Source: Comamonas odontotermitis (GTDB lineage Bacteria > Pseudomonadota > Gammaproteobacteria > Burkholderiales > Burkholderiaceae_C). Taken from it: a DNA stretch of 64,000 bases. The notes beneath the pieces were generated by a model. It had not been told where the DNA came from and ran no database searches. It saw only the letters and a list, made by a program, of their open reading frames with translations. This document shows positions 44,797 to 53,822 of the stretch, one piece after another; the first letter of the stretch is position 1, and each line of letters starts with the position of its first letter. Location of the stretch: NCBI RefSeq assembly GCF_020080045.1, contig NZ_CP083451.1, forward strand, positions 2,232,001 through 2,296,000, read 5' to 3'. The position numbers and the translations under genes were made by a program.

Positions 44797-46284
44797 TCAG
44801 AGCAAAATGATGTCGTACTGGTCCGAGCCGTCGCGCCCTTCTGCCTGCAGCGAGATGGGCTTGCCGATGAAATCGGACAGACCTGCAAGGTGCTGGCTCT
44901 CCTCGTCCAGCAGCATCTCGATGACAGGGGGCGCCGCCAGCACCCGGAATTCCTTGGGGTTGAACTGCCGCGCCTCGCGCAGGATCTCGCGCAGGATGTC
45001 GTAGCACACCGTGCGCACGGTCTTGACCTCGCCCACGCCATTGCACACCGGGCACGGCATGCACAGCATATGGGCCAGCGATTCGCGCGTGCGCTTGCGC
45101 GTCATCTCCACCAGGCCCAGCTGCGAGAACTCGCCGCACATGGTCTTGACGCGATCGCGCTGCAACTGCTTGCGCAGCTCCTGCAGCACCTGCTTCTGGT
45201 GGTCTTCATGCATCATGTCGATGAAATCGACAATGATGATGCCTCCCAGGTTGCGCAGGCGCAGCTGGCGGGCAATGGCGTGCGCCGCCTCCAGGTTGGT
45301 CTTGAAGATGGTGTCGTCGAAATTGCGCGCGCCGACGTAGCCGCCGGTGTTCACATCCACAGTGGTCAGCGCCTCGGTCTGGTCCACGATCAGGTAGCCA
45401 CCCGATTTCAGATCGACCCGACGGCCCAGCGCACGGGCGATCTCCTCGTCCACCGCGTACAGGTCGAAAATCGGCCGCTCGCCCTTGTACAGCTGCAGCT
45501 TGGGCACTGCGGCGGGCATGAATTCCTGACCAAAGGTCTTGAGCAGCGCAAACTGCTCGCGCGAATCGATGCGGATCGACTGCGTGTTCTCCGTCACCAT
45601 GTCGCGCAGCACGCGCTGCATCAGGTTCAAATCCTGGTGCAGCAAGGTCTTGGGCGGCAGTTTGGTCGATGATTCCTTGATCCGCTTCCACACCTTGCGC
45701 AGGTAGGCAATGTCTTCGGCCAGCTCTTCGTCGGTGGAGTCTTCGCCGTTGGTGCGCAGGATGAATCCGCCGCCACCACCCGTTTCGGGCGTGCCCACCA
45801 GCGCCTGCAGGCGCGCGCGCAAGGCATCGCGCTCGTTCTGTGGAATCTTCTGCGACACGCCGATGTGGTCGTCCTGCGGCAGAAACACCAGCAGGCGTCC
45901 CGCCACACTGATCTGCGTAGACAGGCGCGCACCCTTGGTGCCGATCGGGTCCTTGATGACCTGCACCATGATCGATTGGCCTTCGAACACCTGCTTTTCA
46001 ATCGGCACCTGCGGCTCGCCCTTGCGGGCAAACATCGGCGCCTCTCCGCCTTCCTGGCGCTGCCACACATCGGCCACATGCAGGAAGGCCGCGCGCTCCA
46101 GGCCGATGTCGATGAACGCCGACTGCATGCCCGGCAGCACACGCGAGACCTTGCCCAGGTACACATTGCCGACCAGGCCGCGCTCCAGCGTGCGCTCGTG
46201 GTGCAGCTCCTGCACGGCGCCGCCTTCGATGACGGCCACGCGGGTTTCCTGTGGCGACCAGTTGATCAGAATATCGTTTTGCAT
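44797..46284 (-). CDS. rng: Ribonuclease G
   Basis: Endoribonuclease processing the 5' end of 16S rRNA and degrading mRNA. Seen: the start NDILINWSPQETRVAVIEGG, an S1-like RNA-binding domain (VGNVYLGKVSRVLPGMQSAFIDIG), the DEIGHL-like catalytic region with VDVNTGGYVG and VDFIDM, and the zinc-link CPVCNG. 495 aa, standard for RNase G (CafA), without the C-terminal scaffold of RNase E. Last gene of the rsfS-rlmH-maf-rng run on this strand, beginning 9 bases after maf. Confidence 0.95.
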   Translation of the reverse strand: MQNDILINWSPQETRVAVIEGGAVQELHHERTLERGLVGNVYLGKVSRVLPGMQSAFIDIGLERAAFLHVADVWQRQEGGEAPMFARKGEPQVPIEKQVFEGQSIMVQVIKDPIGTKGARLSTQISVAGRLLVFLPQDDHIGVSQKIPQNERDALRARLQALVGTPETGGGGGFILRTNGEDSTDEELAEDIAYLRKVWKRIKESSTKLPPKTLLHQDLNLMQRVLRDMVTENTQSIRIDSREQFALLKTFGQEFMPAAVPKLQLYKGERPIFDLYAVDEEIARALGRRVDLKSGGYLIVDQTEALTTVDVNTGGYVGARNFDDTIFKTNLEAAHAIARQLRLRNLGGIIIVDFIDMMHEDHQKQVLQELRKQLQRDRVKTMCGEFSQLGLVEMTRKRTRESLAHMLCMPCPVCNGVGEVKTVRTVCYDILREILREARQFNPKEFRVLAAPPVIEMLLDEESQHLAGLSDFIGKPISLQAEGRDGSDQYDIILL

Positions 46285-46293
46285 GGGTAGTCT

Positions 46294-46905
46294 TCAGAGA
46301 ACGAGGCCGGCTGCACGCAGCAGGTTGGCAGTTTCAAATACGGGCAGGCCCATGATTCCGGAGTAGCTGCCATTGATGTTGGCAATATACGCCGCCGCAT
46401 GGCCTTGCACGCCATAGGCGCCAGCCTTGCCCATGGGCTCGCCGCTGGCGACATAGGCAGCAATCTGCGCATCGCTCATGTCTGCAAACCGCACCTGAGA
46501 CACCGACAGCGTGGTCAGGCGCTTGCGGCCCGTGTGCAGCGCCACGGCGGTGAGGACCCGGTGGGTCTTGCCGCTGAGGGCCTGCAGCATCTCGGCGGCC
46601 TCCTCGGCCGATTCGGGCTTGCCCAGAATACGCCGCCCCAGTGACACGGTGGTGTCAGAGCACAGCACGGGCGCGCCTTCGAGCCCTCGACGTTCCAGTC
46701 GCGCCAGAGCCGCGTCGAGCTTCAGGCCGGTGACGCGCTGCACATAGTCGCTTGCCGATTCGCGGGGCAGCACGGCCTCCAGCGCCTCCGGGTCTGGCTC
46801 ATGGTCTTCGCTGTTGGCCAGCAGCAAGGTATAGCGCACCCCGATCTGCTCAAGCAGTTGGCGGCGGCGCGGAGATTGCGACGCCAGGTAGACAAAGGGT
46901 TCCAT
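46294..46905 (-). CDS. Maf-family nucleotide pyrophosphatase
   Basis: House-cleaning enzyme that hydrolyses non-canonical or pyrimidine nucleoside triphosphates (dTTP/UTP type). Seen: the start YLASQSPRRRQLLEQIG, the DxS metal region (LCSDTTVSL), GKTHRVLTAV, and GKAGAYGVQGHAA, all hallmarks of Maf proteins. 203 aa. ATG at 46905 is the family start; the frame is open to 47058 across an intergenic repeat. Next to rng, consistent with the maf-rng order in proteobacteria. Confidence 0.93.
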   Translation of the reverse strand: MEPFVYLASQSPRRRQLLEQIGVRYTLLLANSEDHEPDPEALEAVLPRESASDYVQRVTGLKLDAALARLERRGLEGAPVLCSDTTVSLGRRILGKPESAEEAAEMLQALSGKTHRVLTAVALHTGRKRLTTLSVSQVRFADMSDAQIAAYVASGEPMGKAGAYGVQGHAAAYIANINGSYSGIMGLPVFETANLLRAAGLVL

Positions 46906-46929
46906 GGTGCGGGGTCCGTATTTTCTAAA

Positions 46930-46982
46930 AAACAAGCGCCTGCGCCCAACCATCAAGCGCAAGCAGCTATTGTTTTTGCAGC
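46930..46982. repeat. Short intergenic palindromic repeat (Comamonadaceae type)
   Basis: Read on the minus strand: AATAGCTGCTTGCGCTT, loop, GGGCGCAGGCGCTTG, then T6. Same layout as 43394-43436 and 1766-1793. Lies between rlmH and maf. Confidence 0.5.
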
Positions 46983-47076
46983 ATACCGCATCCCGAGGTG
47001 CGCTGGCAAGATCGGCTTGAAGAATACTGCGGATGCACCCCCCGCCTGCCCCCATCATCCGAGCCCGGCAGGCCCG

Positions 47077-47544
47077 CTACTCGCGGTGGTAGGGGTGGCC
47101 GGCATTCACCGACCAGGCACGGTACAGCTGCTCGATCAGCAGCACCCGCACCATGGCGTGCGGCAGGGTCAGGTCGGAGAGGCGAATGCGTTCATGCGCC
47201 GCAGCCTTGAAGGCAGGCTCCAGCCCGTCGGGGCCGCCAATGACCAGTGCCACGTCATCGCCTTCGAGCTGCCAGCTCTTGAGGCGCTCCGCCAGCGCCG
47301 TGGTGCGCAGGCTGGTGCCGCGCTCGTCCAGCACCACGATGCGGGTGCCACGAGGAATCGCCGCCTCGATGCGCTTGCGCTCGGCGGCGTACAGGGTCTC
47401 GACGGTCTTGGAGCCGCGTGGCTCGGTCTTGACGGCCTTGAGCTCCACCTTCAGCTCCGGCGGAAAACGCTTGGCATAGTCGTCGTATGCCGTCTGCGCC
47501 CAATCGGGCACATGCTGGCCGACCGCGACGATGAAAATTCTCAT
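47077..47544 (-). CDS. rlmH: 23S rRNA pseudouridine-1915 N3-methyltransferase
   Basis: SPOUT methyltransferase that modifies Psi1915 in helix 69 of 23S rRNA at the assembled ribosome. Seen: [10 protein letters not shown] start, [24 protein letters not shown]-binding knot loop, and the end [14 protein letters not shown], matching the conserved RxxxINxGHPYHRx signature. 155 aa, exactly the family length. ATG at 47544 is the known family start. Confidence 0.96.
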   Translation of the reverse strand: MRIFIVAVGQHVPDWAQTAYDDYAKRFPPELKVELKAVKTEPRGSKTVETLYAAERKRIEAAIPRGTRIVVLDERGTSLRTTALAERLKSWQLEGDDVALVIGGPDGLEPAFKAAAHERIRLSDLTLPHAMVRVLLIEQLYRAWSVNAGHPYHRE

Positions 47545-47643
47545 ATCGAATGGCTCCAACGAAAAACGGCGCCTCCACGCAACCCCTTTGCCTGAGGCTG
47601 CAGCCTCTTCACAAGGCTTTTCATTCCGGGCGCTGCGGCAATG

Positions 47644-47680
47644 AAAAAAGAGCTGGCCTGCCCTGGCAGTACAGCTCTTT
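47644..47680 (-). terminator. Terminator-like hairpin after rsfS
   Basis: Arms AAAGAGCTG (47647-47655) and CAGCTCTTT (47672-47680), followed on the minus strand by a T-run. Lies between rsfS and rlmH, so it may attenuate read-through rather than end the operon. Confidence 0.6.
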
Positions 47681-47697
47681 GGTCCAGCCCGTGTGGC

Positions 47698-48426
47698 TTA
47701 CTTGGCCTTGGCAGGCGCGCGCTTGGCTGCGGGCTTCTTGGCGGCAGGCTTGGCAGTCGACTTGACTGCGGGCTTGGCGGAGGATTTCGCTGCAGGCTTG
47801 GGCTTGTTCACCACCACCTTCTTCACCGCTGCGGCAGGCTTTGCCGCCGTCTTGGTGGCGCGCTTGGCAGCAGGTTTGGCGGCAACCGTCCCGGTGATCT
47901 TCCGGACGGCAGGCTTTTTCACGGCCTTTTTGGCGGGCGCGGCGTCGTCGTCCACAGCAGCAGCGGATTTGCGTGCTGCTGGCTTTTTCTTGGCCGGCGC
48001 TGCTTCATCGGCATCCGCCTTGGGCTTGGCTGCCTTGGGCTTGGCGCCGCCCAGCTTCAGACGCACAGGCATTTCGCCCCACATCTCTTCGAGACGGTAG
48101 TACTGGCGAATCATGGGCTGCATGATGTGGGCCACCACGGAGCCGCAGTCCACAATGATCCATTCGCCATTGTCTTCGCCTTCGGTGCGTGGTTTGGGGA
48201 AACCCGCTTCCTTGACCGCATCCTTCACGCTGGAGGCCAGCGCCTTGGTCTGGCGGTTGGAGGTACCGGAGGCCACGATCACGCGTTCGAAGAGCGGTGA
48301 CAGGTGCTCGGTGTTGAACACCTGGATATCCTGTGCTTTCACATCTTCCAGGCCATCAACGACGGCACGCTGGAGCAATTGCACGGATTTTTTCGCAGAG
48401 GATTCGGATTTTTTGGCGGTGGTCAT
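47698..48426 (-). CDS. rsfS: Ribosome silencing factor with histone-like tail
   Basis: RsfS/Iojap binds uL14 and blocks subunit joining in stationary phase. Seen: residues about 11-126 cover the domain, with DIQVFNTEHLSPLFERVIVASG, NGEWIIVDCGSVVAHIM and YYRLEEMWG. A C-terminal tail of about 116 residues made almost only of Ala, Lys, Pro and Val (AKPKAAKPK, KKPAARKS, KPAAKRA) follows, giving 242 aa against roughly 105-130 for the family. The tail resembles histone H1/AlgP-type nucleic-acid-binding tails. ATG at 48426. NadD, usually just upstream in this neighbourhood, is not found. Confidence 0.9.
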   Translation of the reverse strand: MTTAKKSESSAKKSVQLLQRAVVDGLEDVKAQDIQVFNTEHLSPLFERVIVASGTSNRQTKALASSVKDAVKEAGFPKPRTEGEDNGEWIIVDCGSVVAHIMQPMIRQYYRLEEMWGEMPVRLKLGGAKPKAAKPKADADEAAPAKKKPAARKSAAAVDDDAAPAKKAVKKPAVRKITGTVAAKPAAKRATKTAAKPAAAVKKVVVNKPKPAAKSSAKPAVKSTAKPAAKKPAAKRAPAKAK

Positions 48427-48675
48427 CAGTCGTTGATGGATGAAGGTGGTTCTACTATAGCGCGTGTTGCAGTTATTGTTGATCGTGTCAACACGCAGTA
48501 TCAAGGGATTTGGCGCAGCGCCAAATGTGCATGGTTCACGTTGCCAGGCGGTGCGTGCAGAGTGGACGCATATCGGCAAGCGAAGGGGTCGATTATACGA
48601 GAGTGGCTCGAGAGGCGCTGGAAACACATCCCGATGGCACTCCACGGCCGCTGCATGGCAGTTTGCAACAGGGTT

Positions 48676-49623
48676 CTACAGCCAGTCCCTGCGCACCAGA
48701 AACTCGCGCAGCAACGCCGCTTCACGCGTGCCCTCCGGATCCTGGCGCTGGTAGCTCCAGCTTGCCAGCGGCGGCATCGACAGCAATATGGATTCGGTGC
48801 GCCCGCCTGACTGCAGGCCAAAGTGGGTACCACGGTCCCACACCAGGTTGAACTCCACATAGCGGCCCCGGCGGTAGAGCTGAAAATCCCGCTCACGCTC
48901 GCCATAGGCCACATCCTTGCGCCGCTCCACGATGGGCAAATAGGCTTTCAGGAAGGCATCGCCTACCGATTGCAGCATGGCAAAGCCACCTTCAAAGCCG
49001 AGCTCCGAGAAATCGTCGAAGAATATGCCGCCGATGCCGCGCTGCTCGTCACGGTGTTTCAGATAGAAGTACTCGTCGCACCATTTCTTGAAGCGCGGGT
49101 ACAGATCGGGGCCGTAAGGGGCAACGGCAGCGTGGCAGGTCTGGTGAAAATGCACCGCGTCTTCCTCGAACGGATAGAACGGCGTCAGGTCCATGCCACC
49201 GCCGAACCAGAACGCTGCCGGTTTGCCCGCGTGACCCGCCGAGATCATGCGCACATTCATGTGCACCGTGGGCACCCAGGGGTTGCGGGGGTGGAATACC
49301 AGCGACACACCCATGGCCGAGAACGGAGCGCCTGCCAGCTCGGGCCGATGCTGCGTGGCCGATGGGGGCAGTTGCGGACCCCGAACCTGCGAGAAGCCCA
49401 CGCCGGCACGTTCGAACACCGCGCCGCCTTCCATGATCCTGGTGATGCCCTGCCCCTGCAGCTTTTCGCCGGGCGCCTTCTCCCAGGCGTCTGTCAGAAA
49501 GCGGGCACTGCCGCCAGCCTGGGCTTCCACGCGCTCCAGCGCCTGCGTGATCGAGGCCTGCAGGCCTTGCAGATAGCCCGAGACCGCCTGCTCGTGGTCG
49601 CCATCGAGATTGATTTCAGCCAT
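48676..49623 (-). CDS. hemF: Oxygen-dependent coproporphyrinogen III oxidase
   Basis: Aerobic decarboxylation of coproporphyrinogen III to protoporphyrinogen IX in heme synthesis. Seen: the metal-site and substrate motifs [46 protein letters not shown] region (conserved GGGMDLTP, FHxxCH), [24 protein letters not shown], and [29 protein letters not shown]. 315 aa, standard. Divided from rsfS by 249 bp with no gene in it. Confidence 0.96.
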   Translation of the reverse strand: MAEINLDGDHEQAVSGYLQGLQASITQALERVEAQAGGSARFLTDAWEKAPGEKLQGQGITRIMEGGAVFERAGVGFSQVRGPQLPPSATQHRPELAGAPFSAMGVSLVFHPRNPWVPTVHMNVRMISAGHAGKPAAFWFGGGMDLTPFYPFEEDAVHFHQTCHAAVAPYGPDLYPRFKKWCDEYFYLKHRDEQRGIGGIFFDDFSELGFEGGFAMLQSVGDAFLKAYLPIVERRKDVAYGERERDFQLYRRGRYVEFNLVWDRGTHFGLQSGGRTESILLSMPPLASWSYQRQDPEGTREAALLREFLVRRDWL

Positions 49624-49760
49624 TGTGATCTGTCCAATACCTTGCCCATGCGCGGAAGCGTTCTGTCGCCCCTTTCTCGCAGCAGCACCAGTAGCTGTTG
49701 CACCCCCTTCTCCTGCACGCGGCAGCGGCAGGGGATGCAGCCACGCTGCGCAGGAGCGCT

Positions 49761-51038
49761 CTACTTGACCGCTCGATAGCCGATGTCACGCCGATACTGC
49801 GCGCCGTCGAAATGCACCTGGCTGGCTACCGCATACACCCGCGTCTGCGCCTGCTTGACGTTGTCGGCCAATGCTGTGACGCACAGTACGCGGCCACCGC
49901 TGGTGACCGGCTCGCCATTCTGCATGGCGGTGCCTGCGTGGAACACCATGGAGTCCTCCGCATCTTCGGGCAGGCCGGTGATCAGATCGCCCTTGCGCGG
50001 GTCTTCCGGATAGCCGGCAGCAGCCATCACCACGCCCAGCGCGGTGCGGCGGTCCCACTGCAGGTCGATCTGGTCGAGCCTGCCTTCAGTGGCCGCCTGC
50101 ATCACGTCCACAAGATCGCTCTTGAGGCGCATCATGATCGGCTGCGTCTCCGGGTCTCCCATGCGGCAGTTGAACTCCAGCGTCTTGGGATGCCCGGCCT
50201 TGTCGATCATCAGGCCCGCGTACAGAAAGCCGGTATAGGGAATACCGTCCTTTTCCATGCCACGGATGGTCGGCAGGATGATCTCGCGCATGGCGCGGGC
50301 GTGCACATCTGCCGTCACCACGGGCGCGGGCGAATACGCGCCCATGCCGCCGGTGTTCGGGCCCTGGTCGCCGTCCTTGAGGCGCTTGTGGTCCTGGCTG
50401 GTGGCCATGGCAGCCACGTTCTTGCCGTCGCACAGCACGATGAAGCTGGCCTCTTCGCCATCCAGAAACTCTTCGATCACCACGCGGGCGCCGCCGTCGT
50501 TGTGGGTGACACCGTACTTGTTGTCCACGAGCATGAAGTCCACGGCATCGTGTGCCTCCTGCGCCGTGGTAGCCACCACCACGCCCTTGCCCGCCGCCAG
50601 GCCGTCGGCCTTGACCACGATGGGCGCGCCGAGCTTGTCGATGTAGGCGTGCGCCTTGACGGGGTCGCTGAACGTCTCATATTGCGCCGTGGGGATGCCA
50701 TGGCGCGCCATGAAATCCTTGGAAAACGCCTTGGAGCTTTCAAGCTGCGCAGCAGCCTTGGTCGGCCCGAAGATCTTGAGGCCATGGGCGCGGAACTCAT
50801 CGACCACACCGGCGGCCAGGGGCGCCTCCGGCCCCACCACGGTCAGCAGCACATGGTTTTGCTGCGCCCATTCGCGCAGTTGCACCACATCGGTAATCGG
50901 CAGGTTTTCCAGGTGCTTGTCGCGCTCGGTACCTGCGTTGCCAGGGGCAACATAGACTTTGGTGACCTTGGGCGATTGCGCCAACTTCCAGGCCATTGCG
51001 TGTTCACGGCCGCCGCCACCAATCACAAGAACCTTCAT
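49761..51038 (-). CDS. purD: Phosphoribosylamine-glycine ligase
   Basis: Second step of de novo purine synthesis: phosphoribosylamine + glycine + ATP to GAR. Seen: start [14 protein letters not shown], an ATP-grasp domain ([44 protein letters not shown]), and the family C-terminal hinge. 425 aa, normal. Its ATG overlaps the yebC stop by four bases, so the two are translationally coupled. Confidence 0.96.
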   Translation of the reverse strand: MKVLVIGGGGREHAMAWKLAQSPKVTKVYVAPGNAGTERDKHLENLPITDVVQLREWAQQNHVLLTVVGPEAPLAAGVVDEFRAHGLKIFGPTKAAAQLESSKAFSKDFMARHGIPTAQYETFSDPVKAHAYIDKLGAPIVVKADGLAAGKGVVVATTAQEAHDAVDFMLVDNKYGVTHNDGGARVVIEEFLDGEEASFIVLCDGKNVAAMATSQDHKRLKDGDQGPNTGGMGAYSPAPVVTADVHARAMREIILPTIRGMEKDGIPYTGFLYAGLMIDKAGHPKTLEFNCRMGDPETQPIMMRLKSDLVDVMQAATEGRLDQIDLQWDRRTALGVVMAAAGYPEDPRKGDLITGLPEDAEDSMVFHAGTAMQNGEPVTSGGRVLCVTALADNVKQAQTRVYAVASQVHFDGAQYRRDIGYRAVK

Positions 51039-51754
51039 AGCGCAGCGTTGTGGTAAACCTCTTGAACATCGTCCAGATCTTCCAGCACATCCAGGAGCTT
51101 TTGCATCCTGGCAGCACTTTCCTCATCCAGATCGATCGTGTTTTCGGGACGCATCGTCACCTCTGCAACCTCGGGCTTGAAGCCGGCTGCCTCCAGGGCG
51201 TTGCGCACCGTTTCGAAATTCGCAGGCGGCGTCAGTACCTCGACGGCGCCGTCCTCGTCGGTGATCACGTCGTCGGCGCCCGCTTCAAGCGCCACTTCCA
51301 TGATCTTTTCCTCGTCAGCGCCAGGTGCAAAAATCAGCTGACCGACGTTTTTGAACTGAAAGGCCACCGAGCCTTCGGTGCCCATGTTGCCGCCGTGCTT
51401 GCTGAATGCATGGCGCACATCGGCCACGGTCCGAACGCGATTGTCGGTCATCGTGTCGACAATGACAGCGGCGCCTCCGATACCATAGCCTTCGTAACGG
51501 ATTTCCTCGTAGGTCACCCCTTCGAGATTGCCAGTGGCCTTGTCGATGTTGCGCTTGATGTTGTCGGCCGGCATGTTGGCGGCCTTGGCCTTGTCCACGG
51601 CCAGTCGCAGGCGCGGGTTGGCGGTCAGATCGCCGCCGCCTTGCCGTGCGGCCACCATGATTTCACGGATGATGCGGGTCCAGATCTTGCCGCGTTTTTC
51701 GTCCTGCCGGCCCTTGCGGTGTTGAATATTGGCCCATTTGCTGTGTCCTGCCAC
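51035..51754 (-). CDS. yebC: YebC/PmpR-family regulator or translation factor
   Basis: 239-aa protein of the YebC family, described as a DNA-binding regulator in some species and recently as a factor that relieves ribosome stalling at proline runs. Seen: the invariant start [18 protein letters not shown], then [28 protein letters not shown] and [17 protein letters not shown]. Overlaps purD by 4 bp. Divergent from the HerA-like gene across 76 bp. Confidence 0.94.
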   Translation of the reverse strand: MAGHSKWANIQHRKGRQDEKRGKIWTRIIREIMVAARQGGGDLTANPRLRLAVDKAKAANMPADNIKRNIDKATGNLEGVTYEEIRYEGYGIGGAAVIVDTMTDNRVRTVADVRHAFSKHGGNMGTEGSVAFQFKNVGQLIFAPGADEEKIMEVALEAGADDVITDEDGAVEVLTPPANFETVRNALEAAGFKPEVAEVTMRPENTIDLDEESAARMQKLLDVLEDLDDVQEVYHNAAL

Positions 51755-51830
51755 AGAATTTCCTTTGCTATCGTTTAATCTAGCTAGACTGCGATTTTAC
51801 TTTTGACTTTGACGCTTTTGAGGAAAACCT

Positions 51831-53354
51831 ATGGCTGAACCCCTATTGGTTGCCAAACATGGATCGGTGGAATGCTTTTTGCTGCCGGGTTTTGCCAATC
51901 GGCACGGCCTGATCACCGGCGCAACCGGCACCGGCAAGACTGTAACCCTTCAGACATTAGCCGAGGGTTTCTCTCGCATTGGCGTGCCGGTCTTCATGGC
52001 CGACATCAAGGGCGATCTGACCGGCATCAGCCAGACCGGCAAGGTGGGCGAAAAAATGGCCGCCACGCTCAAGGACCGCGGCATCGATGCACCTGAGCCC
52101 ATCGCATGCCCCACCACCTTGTGGGATGTCTTTGGCGAGCAAGGCCACCCCGTGCGCGCCACGGTCTCCGACATGGGCCCGCTGCTGCTGGGCCGGATGC
52201 TGGACCTGAACGACACGCAGATGGGCGTGCTCAACCTGGTGTTCAAGATTGCGGACGACAACGGCCTGCTGCTGCTCGACCTGAAGGACCTGCGCACCAT
52301 GCTCACTTACGTGGGCGACAACGCCAAGCAGTTCACCACCGAGTACGGCAACGTCAGCTCGGCCAGCATTGGCGCCATCCAGCGCGGCCTGCTGCAAGTC
52401 GATCAGCAAGGCGGCGACAAGTTCTTTGGTGAGCCCATGCTCAATATCGACGACATGATGCAGACTGTGGGCAACAAGGGGGTGGTCAATATCCTCGCGG
52501 CCGACAAGCTGATGCAATCGCCGCGCCTGTACTCCACCTTCCTGCTGTGGATGCTGTCGGACCTGTACGAAAAGCTGCCCGAAATCGGCGATCCGGAAAA
52601 GCCCAAGCTGGTGTTCTTCTTCGACGAGGCCCACCTGCTCTTCAACGAAGCGCCCAAGGTGCTGCTCGAACGCATCGAGCTGGTGGTGCGCCTGGTGCGC
52701 TCCAAGGGCGTTGGTGTGTACTTTGCCACGCAGAACCCGCTGGACATTCCAGACAGCGTTCTTGCGCAGCTGGGCAACCGCGTGCAGCATGCGCTGCGGG
52801 CCTTCACGCCCCGCGATCAGAAGGCGGTGAAGGCCACGGCCACCACGATGCGCGCCAACCCGTCCATCGACATGGAAGCAGCCATCACCGAACTGGCCGT
52901 GGGCGAAGCGCTCGTGAGCTTTCTCGATGAAAGAGGCCGCCCCAGCGTGACCGAGCGCGCATTCATCGTGCCGCCCGGCAGCCAGTTGGGTCCCATCACG
53001 CCCGAGCAGCGCAAGGCCCTGCTGCAGGGTTCTTTGGTTGCAGGCGTGTATGACACGGCCGTGGACCGCGAATCCGCCTACGAGATCCTCAAGGCCCGCG
53101 CTGGTGAAACCACCACAGCCGAGGGCGGCAAGGCGACGGCCGGCTCGGGCGGTGCAGCAACCGCCAATGCAGGTGACAGCGGCCTGATGGGCAGCCTCAA
53201 CGACATTCTGTTTGGCACCACCGGCCCGCGCGGCGGCAAAAAGGACGGCATTGTGCAGACCATGGCCAAATCCACCGCCCGCTCGCTGGGCACCAAGCTG
53301 GGCAACCAGATTCTGCGCGGCGTGTTGGGCAGCATCATGGGTGGCAAGAAGTAG
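51831..53354 (+). CDS. HerA-like/DUF853 ATPase
   Basis: Helicase HerA C-terminal-type P-loop ATPase of 507 aa with unknown cellular role. Seen: Walker A GATGTGKT near residues 28-35, Walker [12 protein letters not shown] near 255-265, an arginine finger region around [23 protein letters not shown], and a Gly/Ala-rich linker before a C-terminal basic segment ending GGKK. HerA relatives act in DNA end resection or translocation; this soluble single-gene branch is common in proteobacteria. No NurA partner is present. Confidence 0.9.
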   Translation: MAEPLLVAKHGSVECFLLPGFANRHGLITGATGTGKTVTLQTLAEGFSRIGVPVFMADIKGDLTGISQTGKVGEKMAATLKDRGIDAPEPIACPTTLWDVFGEQGHPVRATVSDMGPLLLGRMLDLNDTQMGVLNLVFKIADDNGLLLLDLKDLRTMLTYVGDNAKQFTTEYGNVSSASIGAIQRGLLQVDQQGGDKFFGEPMLNIDDMMQTVGNKGVVNILAADKLMQSPRLYSTFLLWMLSDLYEKLPEIGDPEKPKLVFFFDEAHLLFNEAPKVLLERIELVVRLVRSKGVGVYFATQNPLDIPDSVLAQLGNRVQHALRAFTPRDQKAVKATATTMRANPSIDMEAAITELAVGEALVSFLDERGRPSVTERAFIVPPGSQLGPITPEQRKALLQGSLVAGVYDTAVDRESAYEILKARAGETTTAEGGKATAGSGGAATANAGDSGLMGSLNDILFGTTGPRGGKKDGIVQTMAKSTARSLGTKLGNQILRGVLGSIMGGKK

Positions 53355-53396
53355 CGCGCTCATCCCCAGGAAAACAAAATAGGCTGATTTCCTAAT

Positions 53397-53515
53397 ACCA
53401 GTCAGTTAAGGGTTGACAACCCGGCAAACCATTAATTAGAAAGGAGCGCGAAATGCGCTCCTTTTTGCGTCCACGGCTGTCAGAACTGCCATCACCGAAG
53501 GCTTAACTGACTGGT
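53397..53515. repeat. Palindromic repeat, left flank of the IPTL-CTERM cassette
   Basis: Starts ACCAGTCAGTTAAG (53397-53410) and ends with its exact complement CTTAACTGACTGGT (53502-53515), 14 bp terminal inverted repeats. Inside is the hairpin at 53440-53466. Bases 53409-53514 match 55411-55518 closely in the same orientation. Confidence 0.85.
53440..53466 (+). terminator. Terminator-like hairpin within the repeat
   Basis: AAAGGAGCGC / GCGCTCCTTT with loop GAAAT then T5. It probably terminates the HerA-like gene, 85 bases downstream of its stop, and is present in both copies of the flanking repeat. Confidence 0.7.
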
Positions 53516-53822
53516 GTTGGCCTTTGGCCGGCTTTTTTGCGAGCATAGGCTCAGCCCTTTCCATTATGCGCAGGCTCTATCACCCATCAGCACATACAGC
53601 GCTAACACCCCAAAAATTGCGCTCTGAACAATCGTTGAATCCACTTGTAGCTTTCCACTCACCAAAGCATTAATAATTTATAACTACAACGCCTGTTTTA
53701 TCGTACCCAGATAAAATTTATACGTTACGTCACCCTCAATAGAGTGCATGCACCAGATATGCACACATCACATAAATTATTATATATTTGGATTAATAAT
53801 ATATTTATTAATATAAATTATC
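53516..53822. other. AT-rich leader of the second IPTL-CTERM gene
   Basis: Composition falls sharply to AT-rich from about 53640, with many TATA-like stretches (TTATATATTTGG; AATATATTTATTAATA) just before the ATG. It should hold the promoter; no other gene is seen. The change of composition begins right after the flanking repeat. Confidence 0.5.

Noticed and set aside
51957..53363. 468-codon minus-strand frame opposite the HerA-like gene
   Set aside because: Shadow frame with His/Gln-rich translation; the plus-strand gene has both Walker motifs.
53397..53515. Integron attC site
   Set aside because: It has GTTAAGG and CTTAAC-type ends, but in the reverse arrangement, and lacks the attC core order. 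No integrase is present.
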